DNA of 64,000 nucleotides from Candidatus Tokpelaia sp. (GTDB lineage: Bacteria; Pseudomonadota; Alphaproteobacteria; Rhizobiales; Rhizobiaceae), in assembly GCF_008636115.1 (NCBI RefSeq), contig NZ_QLZD01000004.1:1-64000 (forward strand), given 5' to 3'. Positions 37,402-45,575 of the stretch are shown here, one piece after another. The notes under the pieces are model-generated. The model was not told the DNA's origin and made no database searches. It was given only the letters and a program-made list of their open reading frames with translations. The position numbers and the translations under genes are program-made. Numbering within the stretch: position 1 is the first letter of the stretch; the number at the start of each line of letters is the position of its first letter.

Positions 37402-37505
37402 TTTCTTTTTCCTTAAACCTGCTTTTGCCGCTGCCGATTTTTAAACAGGGCTAATGCGGCAACCCGGCCGCCGGCCTGTCAAAGCCGGCGGGCAATAAAG
37501 CCCGC

Positions 37506-38069
37506 TTAATCGGCGCGGCGCAAATAGGTAATTTCGTTAGTGTCAACCACCACCCGCTCGCCCGATGCAATAAAAGGCGGCACCATAAGGCGAATGCCGT
37601 TTTCCAGAATAGCCGGCTTATAGGAAGAGGCCGCTGTCTGCCCTTTGACCACCGGATCGGCCGAAATTATGGCCAGAACCACCTGATCCGGCAGGGTAAT
37701 GCCAATAGGCCGCTCTTCATAAAGCTCAACTGTTACAGTCATGCCGTCCTGCAAAAAGGCGGCGCGTTCGCCGACAAAATCTTTCTGCAATTCCAGTTGA
37801 TCATAAGATTGCGCGTCCATAAATACCAGTGCTTCGCCCTGCTCATAAAGATAGGTGAAATCTTTCTGCTCCAGCCGCACTTTTTCTACTGTTTCGGCAG
37901 CGCGGAAGCGCTCATTCAGCTTGGTGCCGTCCAGCAGGTTTTTCAGCTCGACCTGATTAAAGGCCCCGCCTTTGCCCGGCTTCACCGCATTGCATTTCAC
38001 CGCCACCCACAGGCTGCCATTATGTTCAATCACATTGCCGGGGCGAATTTCATTGCCGTTAATTTTCAT
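37506..38069 (-). CDS. efp: Elongation factor P
   Basis: A 187-aa translation factor that relieves ribosome stalling at polyproline. The three-domain EF-P pattern is complete: [18 protein letters not shown], the loop KPGKGGAF with Lys33 (the residue modified by EpmA in many bacteria), [18 protein letters not shown], and the C-terminal GASSYKPA-like segment ([14 protein letters not shown]) with [17 protein letters not shown] 38069 matches the family start; an upstream extension is rejected. Confidence 0.96.
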   Translation of the reverse strand: MKINGNEIRPGNVIEHNGSLWVAVKCNAVKPGKGGAFNQVELKNLLDGTKLNERFRAAETVEKVRLEQKDFTYLYEQGEALVFMDAQSYDQLELQKDFVGERAAFLQDGMTVTVELYEERPIGITLPDQVVLAIISADPVVKGQTAASSYKPAILENGIRLMVPPFIASGERVVVDTNEITYLRRAD

Positions 38070-38345
38070 AAGATCTATCCGCTTGGTCTTCTTTATCAAA
38101 AGGCCTCAACAGCCATGCGCAATCAAGGCCGCGCCTGCCGACTCCCCAATTTGCCGGCAGCGCAAAATACCCCTCTCCCGCTTTAAGCCATTTTTCAGCA
38201 AAATATAACCGGAAAACGACTTAAGGCGGCATTTTTTCGTTAAAACTGCCAATAAAGCCTCACTCAAGCAGAAAAACAACAAGCACATTTTCGGCAAAAC
38301 CGGCAATTCTGCCGCGCTGGCCGGCCGGCACAGCAGCCGGGCAGC

Positions 38346-39269
38346 CTACCCTCTGCCGGAAAATGCCTCTATTTGCATTTGCGCCGCCTGGCGCACGGCT
38401 TCCTGCACTTTTTCAAAAGCCCGCACCTCTATCTGGCGCACTCTTTCACGGCTAATACGAAATTCTTCCGACAAAGCTTCCAATGTTTTTGGCTCTTCCC
38501 TCAGGCGGCGATCAGCAAAAATCTGCTTTTCGCGCGCATTCAGCCCGGCCATAGCCTGCGTCAGCATAGCGCGGCGATTGGCAATTTCATCTTGCTCAAT
38601 CAATATTTGTTCCTGGCCGGGCGTGTCATCTTGCAGCCAGTCCTGCCATTCGCCGCCGGTCTCTTCTGCCCCGCGCACCGGCACATTAAGCGAAGTATCG
38701 CCGGAAAGTCGCCGATTCATTGAAATAACATCAGCAGCGCTGACATGCAGCGTATCGGCAATTTCTTTTACTTGCTCAGGGGTTAAGTCGCCTTCATCAA
38801 GCGCCTGAATACGCCCTTTCAACCGGCGCAAGTTAAAGAACAGCCGTTTTTGATTAGCCGTTGTCCCCATTTTAACCAGGCTCCATGAGCGCAAAATATA
38901 TTCCTGAATGGCAGCCTTTATCCACCACATGGCATAAGTCGCCAGGCGAAAGCCTTTATCCGGCTCAAACCGCTTTACCGCCTGCATCAGGCCGACATTG
39001 CCCTCAGAAATAACTTCACCCATAGGCAGGCCGTAACCGCGATAAGAAAAAGCGATTTTTGCTACCAGCCGCAAATGGCTGGTCACCAGCCTGTGCGCGG
39101 CTGAGCGGTCATCATGCTCCAAATAGCGCTTGGCGAGCATATATTCCTCACGCGGCTCCAACAGAGGAAAGCGGCGAATTTCCTGCAAATAGCGGTTCAG
39201 GCCGCCATCACCCTGCCCAATGGCAGGTAAAGCTGTTTGCGACAAAATACTCTCCGTGACAGCGGGCAT
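38346..39269 (-). CDS. rpoH: RNA polymerase sigma-32 factor
   Basis: A 307-aa heat-shock sigma factor. Region 1.2/2.1 LNRYLQEIRRFPLLEPREEY, region 2.2-2.4 GEVISEGNVGLMQAVKRFEP and YAMWWIKAAIQEYILRSWSL, the RpoH box QKRLFFNLRRLK and the region 4.2 helix-turn-helix ISRERVRQIEVRAFEKVQ are all present. It directs transcription of chaperone and protease genes. The start has GGAG 10 nt upstream. It precedes rluD in reverse order here, both on the minus strand, a conserved pair. Confidence 0.97.
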   Translation of the reverse strand: MPAVTESILSQTALPAIGQGDGGLNRYLQEIRRFPLLEPREEYMLAKRYLEHDDRSAAHRLVTSHLRLVAKIAFSYRGYGLPMGEVISEGNVGLMQAVKRFEPDKGFRLATYAMWWIKAAIQEYILRSWSLVKMGTTANQKRLFFNLRRLKGRIQALDEGDLTPEQVKEIADTLHVSAADVISMNRRLSGDTSLNVPVRGAEETGGEWQDWLQDDTPGQEQILIEQDEIANRRAMLTQAMAGLNAREKQIFADRRLREEPKTLEALSEEFRISRERVRQIEVRAFEKVQEAVRQAAQMQIEAFSGRG

Positions 39270-39430
39270 AAGCGCGCTGCTCCATAAAACCGCGTCATTT
39301 TAGCGATAAATTGCGTCAAAATAAAGCCCTGACAGCCGAGACAAGCCAAATCCGGGCGGCAAAACCCCGCCGGGGAAGACGAAAAAGGCGTTTTTGCAAT
39401 ATTTCAGGACAAAGCGCCGGGCACTGCGCC

Positions 39431-40459
39431 TTATAAAGCCAAAGCCTGCAATAAATTTTGCATATCGGGCGGCGGCTTTACGGTAAATTCCATAATGGCG
39501 CCGGTTTTCGGGTGTTGCAGCCGCAAAAAGGCGGCCAGCAATGCCTGCCGCGGAAAGGCCGCTACCTCTGCCCGCACAGATTCCGGCAACAGGTTAATCT
39601 TGGTTTTAAAAGCCTGCCCATAGGTTTTATCGCCAATTAACGGGTGGCCGATATGCGCCATATGCACGCGAATCTGATGGGTGCGCCCGGTTTCCAGCCG
39701 GCATTCGACCAGACAGGCTGCGGGAGCCTTGCCGTCACCCATAGCGGATTGGCGTAAAATTGTATAATGGGTTATGGCGCGGCGAACGTCTCCGGCGTCA
39801 TTGCGGGCAATGGCGCGGCGAGTTCTCTCCCTTGGGTCGCGCGCCAAAGGCGCATTGATTATACCGCCGGGCGGTGAAGGAACACCCCACACCACGGCCT
39901 GATAGCGCCGCTCCAGCACACCGCTGCGGCCGTGATCGGCAAATTGCCGGCTTAAATGCCCATGCGCCGCATCATTTTTGGCAATCACCATCACCCCGCT
40001 TGTATCTTTATCCAGCCTGTGCACAATACCGGGGCGTTTAACCCCGCCAATGCCGGAAAGGCCAAAACCCGCCGCCGCATGCTGCCCGCAATGGTGAATA
40101 AGCGCATTGACCAGCGTGCCGCCGGCATTGCCATTGCCGGGGTGGACAACCAGCCCGGCCGGCTTGTTAATTATAATTATATCGGCATCTTCATAAAGGA
40201 TTTCCAGATCTATGTCTTCACCCTTCGGTTTTGCCGCCACCGGCGGCGGCAAGATAAGCTCCACTTCGCCGCCTGTTGGCGGCTTGAAGCGTGGCTCCAG
40301 CACCGGCTTGCCGTCAATGCGCACCTGCCCGCTGCCAATCAATTTCGCTATGCGCGCGCGTGACAGCTCAGGCGCGCATTGCTGCGCCAGCCATTGATCC
40401 AGCCGGCGGCCGGCGGCTGTTTTATCAATTTTTATCAGGCGCACCAAAGATTGCGACAT
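39431..40459 (-). CDS. rluD: 23S rRNA pseudouridine synthase RluD family
   Basis: A 342-aa enzyme. An N-terminal S4 RNA-binding domain (RRLDQWLAQQ, LSRARIAKLIGSGQVRIDGK) is followed by the RluA-type catalytic domain with PGIVHRLDKDTSGVMVIAKN (catalytic Asp), CRLETGRTHQIRVHMAHIGH and GDKTYG. It forms pseudouridines in helix 69 of 23S rRNA. ATG 40459 gives the family start MSQSLVRLIKI; a long upstream frame extension to 40792 is not real. Divergent from the DUF6476-like gene. Confidence 0.95.
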   Translation of the reverse strand: MSQSLVRLIKIDKTAAGRRLDQWLAQQCAPELSRARIAKLIGSGQVRIDGKPVLEPRFKPPTGGEVELILPPPVAAKPKGEDIDLEILYEDADIIIINKPAGLVVHPGNGNAGGTLVNALIHHCGQHAAAGFGLSGIGGVKRPGIVHRLDKDTSGVMVIAKNDAAHGHLSRQFADHGRSGVLERRYQAVVWGVPSPPGGIINAPLARDPRERTRRAIARNDAGDVRRAITHYTILRQSAMGDGKAPAACLVECRLETGRTHQIRVHMAHIGHPLIGDKTYGQAFKTKINLLPESVRAEVAAFPRQALLAAFLRLQHPKTGAIMEFTVKPPPDMQNLLQALAL

Positions 40460-40598
40460 GGAAATTGCTCTTTTTGCCTTTTGCCTTGTCCCATTCCCTC
40501 TGTTCCGGTATATTATAAAGGGATTACAGAAAATTTGCAAAACAGGGCGGCAAAGGGTCGGTTCATGCCCAAAGGCAGCCGGCGGGAAAGAGTATAAA

Positions 40599-41171
40599 GT
40601 GACACAAGAGGCAGAAACACCAATAAAAACAGCAGAGCCGGGCCGGCAGCCGGCAGCGCCGGCAGACACTGCCCAATCCCGGCCGGCCGCTGAAGTGCAC
40701 ATAATGCGGGAAAAAGCCGCGCAAAATAAAACGGCGCTGGGGCGTGTGCATCGCAAATTGCTGCGGCTTATGCTGGTATCGCTGACAGTCACCTTTATCG
40801 CCCTAACCGTGGTAGCCGGCGCTATTATCTACAAAGTCACCCATATTTACAGCACGCCCAAAACCGCCCCTGCCGTGCCGCAAGCGCAAAATAGCGGCGG
40901 CATATTTATCCAGACCGCGCCCAATAGCGGCGCAGCCAGCGCCTTCCCGCCGGCGGCCGGCACAACGCCGCCAACGGCCAAAAGCGCCGCTCTCCCGCCT
41001 GAGCAGCTTATTACCGCGACACCGGGAGAAAAGCTGGAAGAAGTCAGCCTCTCCGGCAATTTGCTGCTGCTGCGCCTGAGCAATAAAAACAGCAAGGATA
41101 AAGTGCTGCTGATTTATGATTTTGTCAAAAAACAGCCAGTTGCCCGCATAAGGCTGGCGGGGACGGAATAA
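40599..41171 (+). CDS. DUF6476-like membrane protein
   Basis: A 190-aa protein with a single membrane helix (MLVSLTVTFIALTVVAGAII) after a polar N-terminus of about 60 residues. A Pro/Ala-rich linker and a small C-terminal domain (SLSGNLLLLRLSNKNSKDKV, LLIYDFVKKQPVARIRL) resemble DUF6476, which is found next to rluD in Hyphomicrobiales. The GTG at 40599 is chosen for its strong GGGAAAGAG leader; the frame is open to 40458, overlapping the rluD start, but that extension lacks support. Function unknown. Confidence 0.75.
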   Translation: MTQEAETPIKTAEPGRQPAAPADTAQSRPAAEVHIMREKAAQNKTALGRVHRKLLRLMLVSLTVTFIALTVVAGAIIYKVTHIYSTPKTAPAVPQAQNSGGIFIQTAPNSGAASAFPPAAGTTPPTAKSAALPPEQLITATPGEKLEEVSLSGNLLLLRLSNKNSKDKVLLIYDFVKKQPVARIRLAGTE

Positions 41172-41280
41172 ACGGCATTGCCGGCTTTAAAGCGACTCAC
41201 CGACAAACAGCCGGGAGACAGCGCCAAAGGAAAAAGCGGGAAGCAGGGAAAAGGATTATATAAAGCTGTCAGAAGAGGCA

Positions 41281-41508
41281 GTGCAGAAAAAAGATTTATC
41301 CCCGCGGTATATGTCTATGGTTGAGCTGTTTCTGGCTGTAATTCACTCCTCCTCTGTTTCTTTATACATGCTTGAAGCGCTGATTCCAAACGGGAATATA
41401 ACCGAAGCTAATCAGCAAAAAGCAGTCGCAGATATGCGAAAATCAGTAACTGCCTGTAATGAATTTATAAAAATTACGGTGGAATCTTTGAGCGGGAGTC
41501 ATGAATGA
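41281..41508 (+). CDS. Small hypothetical protein
   Basis: A 75-aa ORF starting with GTG, preceded by AGAAGAGG. It is mostly helical with a weakly hydrophobic middle (VELFLAVIHSSSVSLYMLEA), probably soluble. Its stop overlaps the ATG of the next ORF (ATGA), so the two are translationally coupled. AT-richer than its neighbours; no family recognised. Confidence 0.5.
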   Translation: MQKKDLSPRYMSMVELFLAVIHSSSVSLYMLEALIPNGNITEANQQKAVADMRKSVTACNEFIKITVESLSGSHE

Positions 41509-41690
41509 GCAATATTTCTCAAATTCCTGATATGGAGGAAAGATTAAAAAGGTTGCAATCCGGCGCTGGGGGCGGCATATACAATGCTATGGAAGCGCGC
41601 ATAGCGACACGGGAAGCCGATACAGAAAATATGAAAACCAATATTGCCGATATAAAAATGGATATTCGCAGTATAAGAAAAGATATGTGA
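41505..41690 (+). CDS. Small coiled-coil protein, probably truncated by an in-frame TGA
   Basis: A 61-aa helical, charged product (EARIATREADTENMKTNIAD, MDIRSIRKDM) ending at TGA 41688-41690. The same frame continues without another stop to TAA at 41775-41777, encoding SDFRLIFGPVITLAVGLAAL and MAKGFGRL, a membrane anchor. The joined sequence matches a common small family in which a coiled coil runs straight into a C-terminal helix ending in LMAKGFG. A single CGA to TGA change would explain the break. The gene is either a recent pseudogene or makes a soluble short form. Confidence 0.6.
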   Translation: MSNISQIPDMEERLKRLQSGAGGGIYNAMEARIATREADTENMKTNIADIKMDIRSIRKDM

Positions 41691-41777
41691 TCGGATTTCA
41701 GGCTGATATTCGGCCCTGTAATCACGCTTGCTGTCGGCTTGGCAGCCCTTATGGCAAAAGGTTTTGGCCGGCTTTAA
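41688..41777 (+). pseudogene. Detached membrane-anchor segment after the in-frame TGA
   Basis: Twenty-eight in-frame codons after the stop of the preceding ORF, ending in TAA. They encode a hydrophobic helix (IFGPVITLAVGLAALMAKGF) and have no start codon of their own near the beginning. This part is translated only if the TGA is read through. Confidence 0.55.
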
Positions 41778-41875
41778 CAGCGGGTCATATTTCCCTCCCT
41801 TTTAGCCCGGTTGCGTGATTTTTTGCCTTTGTCTACAGCCAAAAGAAGAGCTGTGTAACGGGTCGGCTCTATATT

Positions 41876-43162
41876 TCAGGGGTAATGCTCTTCCGGAAAA
41901 GCGGCATAAGCGGCAATAGCCAGCAACAGCATGGGGCCGAGATAATAAAACGGTGTCAGCTTTGCCGCCCCGGTTACCATCATCAATTTTGTCACTATGG
42001 CCTGGGCTGTGCTGCCAAACAGCACCGAACCCAGGGCCAATGAAAAGCCAAAACCGGTTACCCGCACATTGCGCGGAAAAGCCTCCATGACCAGCAGCGC
42101 CTGCACGGTCATCATCATGCCCAGCATAATAGTGCTGAGCAAAAGCCCGCCAATAAACAGGGCAAAATCTGTGGCCGCATAAAAATAAGTGATAAAACAA
42201 CCGCAAAAAGCCGCGCTCAGGCAGATAACAGCAAAAATCTTGCGGCGCGCAATTTTATTGCAAATCAAACCGCCGCAAAAAGTGGCCGCCATCATGACCA
42301 GACTCATAATAATAGTCAGCACATAACGGCTATTGCCCTGCAACCCCGCAGCTCCGCCCGCCTTTAGCGCAATCAGGCTGAGATAAGTGGGCATATAAAT
42401 AATCACAATATAAACCAGCAAAGTGACCGGCATAACGGTGATAACAGCCAATAAAAACCGGCCCAAATAGTGTTGCCCGATAAGGCGCACAGGGTGCAAA
42501 GCAGTGTCATTTTCTGCTTTATCACCGCGCCAGCTCTCCGCTATATGAGCGCGAATATAAAAGCCGACAGGGATAATAGCCAAAGCAAAAATAAACGGTA
42601 TGCGCCAGCCCCAGGCGCGCATTGCAGGCTCAGAAAGAGTTGAAAACAGGCAAAAAGCAAACAGCGCCCCCACAGCCGCACTCATGCCCTGCATCATAAA
42701 CTGCCAGGCAATATAAGTGCCGCGTTTTGTCGCCTGGGCAGATTCCAGCAGCAGCGCCGCGGCCGAGCCCATTTCACCGCCGGCAGAAAAGCCCTGCAAC
42801 AGCCGCCCCAGCACAATAAGCGCCGGTGCCGCCAAACCGATAACAGCATAAGGCGGGGTAAAAGCAATCAAGGCGCTGCCGGCACCCATAAGCATAATAG
42901 TGATAAACAAAGCGGCTTTGCGCCCGCGCCTGTCAGCATAGGCGCCCAGTATGACACTGCCGATAGGGCGCGCCGGAAAACCAAGGCCAAATAAAATAGT
43001 GGAAATATAGGTGGAAAGCAGCGGATCATCGGTTTTTAATATGGAAAAGCCGATAATGGTGGCAAAATAGCTGTAAACGGTAAAATCAAAACTTTCGAGG
43101 AAATTGCCAAAACCGGTAGCGACAATCAGCCGGGTTTTACCGCTTTTCCCTTGTGCTTTCAT
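41876..43162 (-). CDS. MFS metabolite:H+ symporter (MHS family)
   Basis: A 428-aa inner-membrane transporter with 12 hydrophobic segments of the ProP/ShiA-type MHS family. Typical stretches are TGFGNFLESFDFTVYSYFAT, the loop 2-3 motif GAYADRRGRKAA, GRLLQGFSAGGEMGSAAALL and AWGWRIPFIFAL. It probably takes up a carboxylate or similar solute with protons; the substrate cannot be told from sequence. ATG 43162 follows GGAG at 9 nt. The frame is open further upstream to 43231. Confidence 0.9.
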   Translation of the reverse strand: MKAQGKSGKTRLIVATGFGNFLESFDFTVYSYFATIIGFSILKTDDPLLSTYISTILFGLGFPARPIGSVILGAYADRRGRKAALFITIMLMGAGSALIAFTPPYAVIGLAAPALIVLGRLLQGFSAGGEMGSAAALLLESAQATKRGTYIAWQFMMQGMSAAVGALFAFCLFSTLSEPAMRAWGWRIPFIFALAIIPVGFYIRAHIAESWRGDKAENDTALHPVRLIGQHYLGRFLLAVITVMPVTLLVYIVIIYMPTYLSLIALKAGGAAGLQGNSRYVLTIIMSLVMMAATFCGGLICNKIARRKIFAVICLSAAFCGCFITYFYAATDFALFIGGLLLSTIMLGMMMTVQALLVMEAFPRNVRVTGFGFSLALGSVLFGSTAQAIVTKLMMVTGAAKLTPFYYLGPMLLLAIAAYAAFPEEHYP

Positions 43163-43343
43163 CACTGTTTGCTCCATTTCCGGCCTGGGCCGCGCCACCG
43201 CAGCTTTTTGCCGAGCCGGGCAGTCTGGCACAAAAAATTACCGATAAGAAGATAGATTTTTTAGCCAAACCGCATTACATAAAACCGGGCGGCCGTTTTA
43301 TGCGCCGGCAGCAAAGCTGCCGGCAAGGCCAAAGGGTAATTTT

Positions 43344-44591
43344 ATGACCATCACCTCTCCCGCTTCTGTGTTGCAGCAACTTATCCGCTGCCCTTCCATA
43401 ACACCGCAGACAAGCGGTTGTTTCGACCTGCTGCAAACCCTGCTTGCGCCTTTGGGTTTTGCTATTGAGCGGCCGCGTTTTAGCGCCGCCAATACACCGA
43501 CAGTAGAAAATTTTTATGCCAAACGGGCAGCGTCCGGAGCGCCCGCTATGGGCGCGGGCAAATCAGCGCCGGCAAAGGCTAAAGCCGGCCAAAGCCCGGC
43601 AAAGCATTTGCTGTTTGCCGGGCATATTGATGTTGTGCCGACCGGGGCAGAGACGGCGTGGCGCTTCCCGCCTTTTGCCGGGCAGATTGCCGATGGCCTG
43701 CTTTATGGCCGCGGCGCGGTGGATATGAAAGGCGGCATTGCCTGTTTTATTGCCGCTTTGGCGCGCCTGACAGCAGAGCAGCAACAGCCTGATAGCGGCG
43801 CTATTTCCCTGCTCTTGACGGGTGATGAAGAAGGCCCCGCCATTAACGGCACGGTCAAATTGCTGCACTGGGCAGCGCAAAAGGGTGAAGACTGGAGCGC
43901 CGCTCTGGTAGGCGAACCAAGCTCGGCAGAAATATTGGGCGATATGATAAAAATCGGCCGCCGCGGCTCACTTTCTGCCATTTTGCGGGTAGAAGGCAAA
44001 CAAGGCCATGTCGCTTATCCACAGCGCGCCGGCAATCCGCTGCCTGTGTTGGCCCGGCTTTTAACCGCGCTGACAAGCGCGCCGCTGGATCAAGGCACCC
44101 CGCATTTCCAACCGAGCAATCTGGAGCTGACAAGTATTGATACCGGCAATGAGGCGGCCAATATGATCCCCCCCGCCGCCGCCGCGCGCTTTAATATCCG
44201 CTTTAACGATAGCTGGACTATTGAGCGCCTGCAAGCCGAGTTGGAAAACCGGCTGGCGCGCGCCGCCGGGCAGGTGGGCAGCAGCAGCGCCGTTTCTTAT
44301 CATCTTGAATTTGCTGCCAATCCTGCATCTGCCTTTATCACCGATAATAAAGCGCTGATTGCGCCTTTACAGGCGGCCATTACGGCATTGACAGGGCAAA
44401 GGCCGGCGCTTTCCACCAGCGGCGGCACCTCAGACGCGCGCTTTATTAAAGATTATTGCCCGGTGGCAGAATTCGGCCTTGTCGGCCAAACCATGCACCA
44501 GATCAATGAATGCGTGACTATAGAAGATTTGGAAAATCTGACAGAAATTTACCGCCATTTTATCCGGAATTATTTTGCCGGCCGGGATTAG
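43344..44591 (+). CDS. dapE: Succinyl-diaminopimelate desuccinylase
   Basis: A 415-aa zinc hydrolase of the M20 family releasing LL-diaminopimelate for lysine and peptidoglycan synthesis. The metal and catalytic residues are visible: FAGHIDVVPTG, GRGAVDMKGGIACF, LTGDEEGPA, VGEPSSAE, and the C-terminal GGTSDARFIKDYCPVAEFG and MHQINECV. It is about 35 residues longer than usual because of an Ala/Gly/Lys low-complexity insertion (about 60-85) before the first zinc ligand. Confidence 0.95.
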   Translation: MTITSPASVLQQLIRCPSITPQTSGCFDLLQTLLAPLGFAIERPRFSAANTPTVENFYAKRAASGAPAMGAGKSAPAKAKAGQSPAKHLLFAGHIDVVPTGAETAWRFPPFAGQIADGLLYGRGAVDMKGGIACFIAALARLTAEQQQPDSGAISLLLTGDEEGPAINGTVKLLHWAAQKGEDWSAALVGEPSSAEILGDMIKIGRRGSLSAILRVEGKQGHVAYPQRAGNPLPVLARLLTALTSAPLDQGTPHFQPSNLELTSIDTGNEAANMIPPAAAARFNIRFNDSWTIERLQAELENRLARAAGQVGSSSAVSYHLEFAANPASAFITDNKALIAPLQAAITALTGQRPALSTSGGTSDARFIKDYCPVAEFGLVGQTMHQINECVTIEDLENLTEIYRHFIRNYFAGRD

Positions 44592-44750
44592 CGCTCTTAT
44601 TGCCCGCTCTCTCCTTTTTCAGGCTTATAGCGGCAGTGCCCGTTACCCGGCGCCCGCTCAATCAGACAGATTGTATTGAAATTTTCCAGCCGCCATTGTC
44701 CATAACAAAAATTCCGACAGGCAAAATGCTTTTACAGGCAGGCCCGCCTG

Positions 44751-44770
44751 CTCCCCCGCGCGGCCGGATA
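44751..44770 (+). repeat. 20-bp direct repeat, copy 1
   Basis: The 20-bp sequence CTCCCCCGCGCGGCCGGATA is found here and again, identical, at 45387-45406 in the same orientation. The flanks differ. It may belong to a dispersed repeat family, which cannot be judged from one window. Confidence 0.85.
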
Positions 44771-44793
44771 GCTGCCGCGGCCGCTGGTGCCGA

Positions 44794-44831
44794 ACAACAG
44801 GTTTTGGAACTTTTGACAACAGGTTTTGGAA
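44794..44831 (+). repeat. Tandem duplication, 22-bp period
   Basis: The 16-bp sequence ACAACAGGTTTTGGAA occurs at 44794-44809 and again at 44816-44831, a period of 22 bp. No function is apparent. Confidence 0.85.
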
Positions 44832-44991
44832 TCTTTCCGCTCTCAAAATTAAGCTTTTGAAGCATACGCAAAGGGCCTTCAAAAATGGTTTGAAGGGAGT
44901 GGAATAATCCGCCCACCAGTATTTATCCGAATCTTTTTACAACCAAAAGAATTATCATTCTTTGTTTTTTTTACAAAAATTCCATTATTTC

Positions 44992-45021
44992 AGATCCGGA
45001 CACTGCGTCCGGATCTTTTTT
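44992..45021 (+). terminator. Rho-independent terminator, plus strand
   Basis: Perfect 10-bp stem AGATCCGGAC/GTCCGGATCT with loop ACTGC, followed by TTTTT. It lies 400 bp after dapE, rather far for that gene, so it may end a short non-coding transcript. Confidence 0.9.
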
Positions 45022-45067
45022 GCATTTTTAATGCTCCTATTCCTGTTTATTGATACCAATTTCATAC

Positions 45068-45091
45068 AAAAAACCGCCTATGAGGCGGTTT
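45068..45091 (-). terminator. Rho-independent terminator, minus strand
   Basis: Stem AAACCGCCT/AGGCGGTTT (9 bp) with a 3-nt loop; on the minus strand it runs into six T residues. There is no gene on the minus strand between here and plsC, so it probably ends a small RNA. Confidence 0.85.
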
Positions 45092-45275
45092 AATCGGCTT
45101 TAAAAGCCTTTTCAAAGGTGACGAGAGTGATTTTCAAAGCCCTTTTGAAAGTTCCCGCATATGCGGCCGATTTCCACCAAATCACGCCCATCTGGCAAAA
45201 TTATATGTCAAATTCTTCCCGCCGCCACTCACCAGTTTCCTTCTTGACAAACCTCTTCAATCCCCCGATTTTACT
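45092..45275 (-). ncRNA. Putative small RNA below MraZ-like boxes
   Basis: Inferred transcript of up to about 200 nt on the minus strand between the MraZ-like repeats and the terminator at 45068-45091. It has no ORF with a good start. Internal hairpins are visible, including the palindrome CCGCATATGCGG and TTTCAAA-AGGG-CTTTGAAA. The 5' end is not known; existence is inferred from the terminator and the upstream operator pattern. Confidence 0.35.
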
Positions 45276-45277
45276 GA

Positions 45278-45317
45278 CCTATCCCACTTAAAACCACCTG
45301 ATCACACCTAATCCCAC
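45278..45317 (-). promoter_or_regulatory. MraZ-box-like array, TGGGN with 10-bp period
   Basis: On the minus strand four decamers follow head to tail: GTGGGATTAG, GTGTGATCAG, GTGGTTTTAA, GTGGGATAGG. This gives TGGGN or near-TGGGN units separated by 5 nt, the known operator of MraZ, which normally sits upstream of mraZ and rsmH at the head of the division and cell wall cluster. No mraZ follows here. Two units are perfect and two degenerate. Confidence 0.5.
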
Positions 45318-45386
45318 ATATTCTAAAACTGTGTGTCAAATAACAGAAATATTGATAGCAGTGCCAGGGAGCAAACCCGCTCGGCT

Positions 45387-45406
45387 CTCCCCCGCGCGGC
45401 CGGATA
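45387..45406 (+). repeat. 20-bp direct repeat, copy 2
   Basis: Second, identical copy of the 20-bp repeat at 44751-44770, same orientation, 636 bp away. Confidence 0.85.
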
Positions 45407-45575
45407 ACAGCAAAGCAGAGAGCAGCCGGTTTGCACCGTGCCAAGGCCGCGCAGGATTTTACCGCTGCCCCAATCACCTCCCCAAAGCAGCACATGGCAG
45501 TATCCTGAAATATATTTAAGCTGTTTCATTACCGCTTTTCTGCCCCTGCTCCGTTTCGACCGGGAGCGGCCGCCA

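Larger units (their letters stand above)
44592..45575. other. Non-coding stretch with operator-like repeats and terminators
   Basis: About 980 bp between dapE and plsC without a convincing gene. It holds a 22-bp-period duplication (44794-44831), two copies of a 20-bp direct repeat (44751 and 45387), a plus-strand terminator (44992-45021), a minus-strand terminator (45068-45091) and four MraZ-box-like repeats (45278-45317). Small ORFs within it do not resemble proteins. Confidence 0.7.

Noticed and set aside
41688-41690. TGA recoded as tryptophan or selenocysteine
   Set aside because: Several solid genes here (hpt, emrA, BI-1, Sel1) end in TGA, and no SECIS-like element is seen; a point mutation is simpler.
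44592-44950. Possible rRNA or tmRNA remnant after dapE
   Set aside because: No conserved rRNA, tmRNA or RNase P motif could be found by eye.
45271-45529. Two overlapping minus-strand ORFs in the non-coding stretch near the MraZ-like boxes
   Set aside because: No ribosome binding site or family resemblance; in particular neither encodes MraZ or RsmH.
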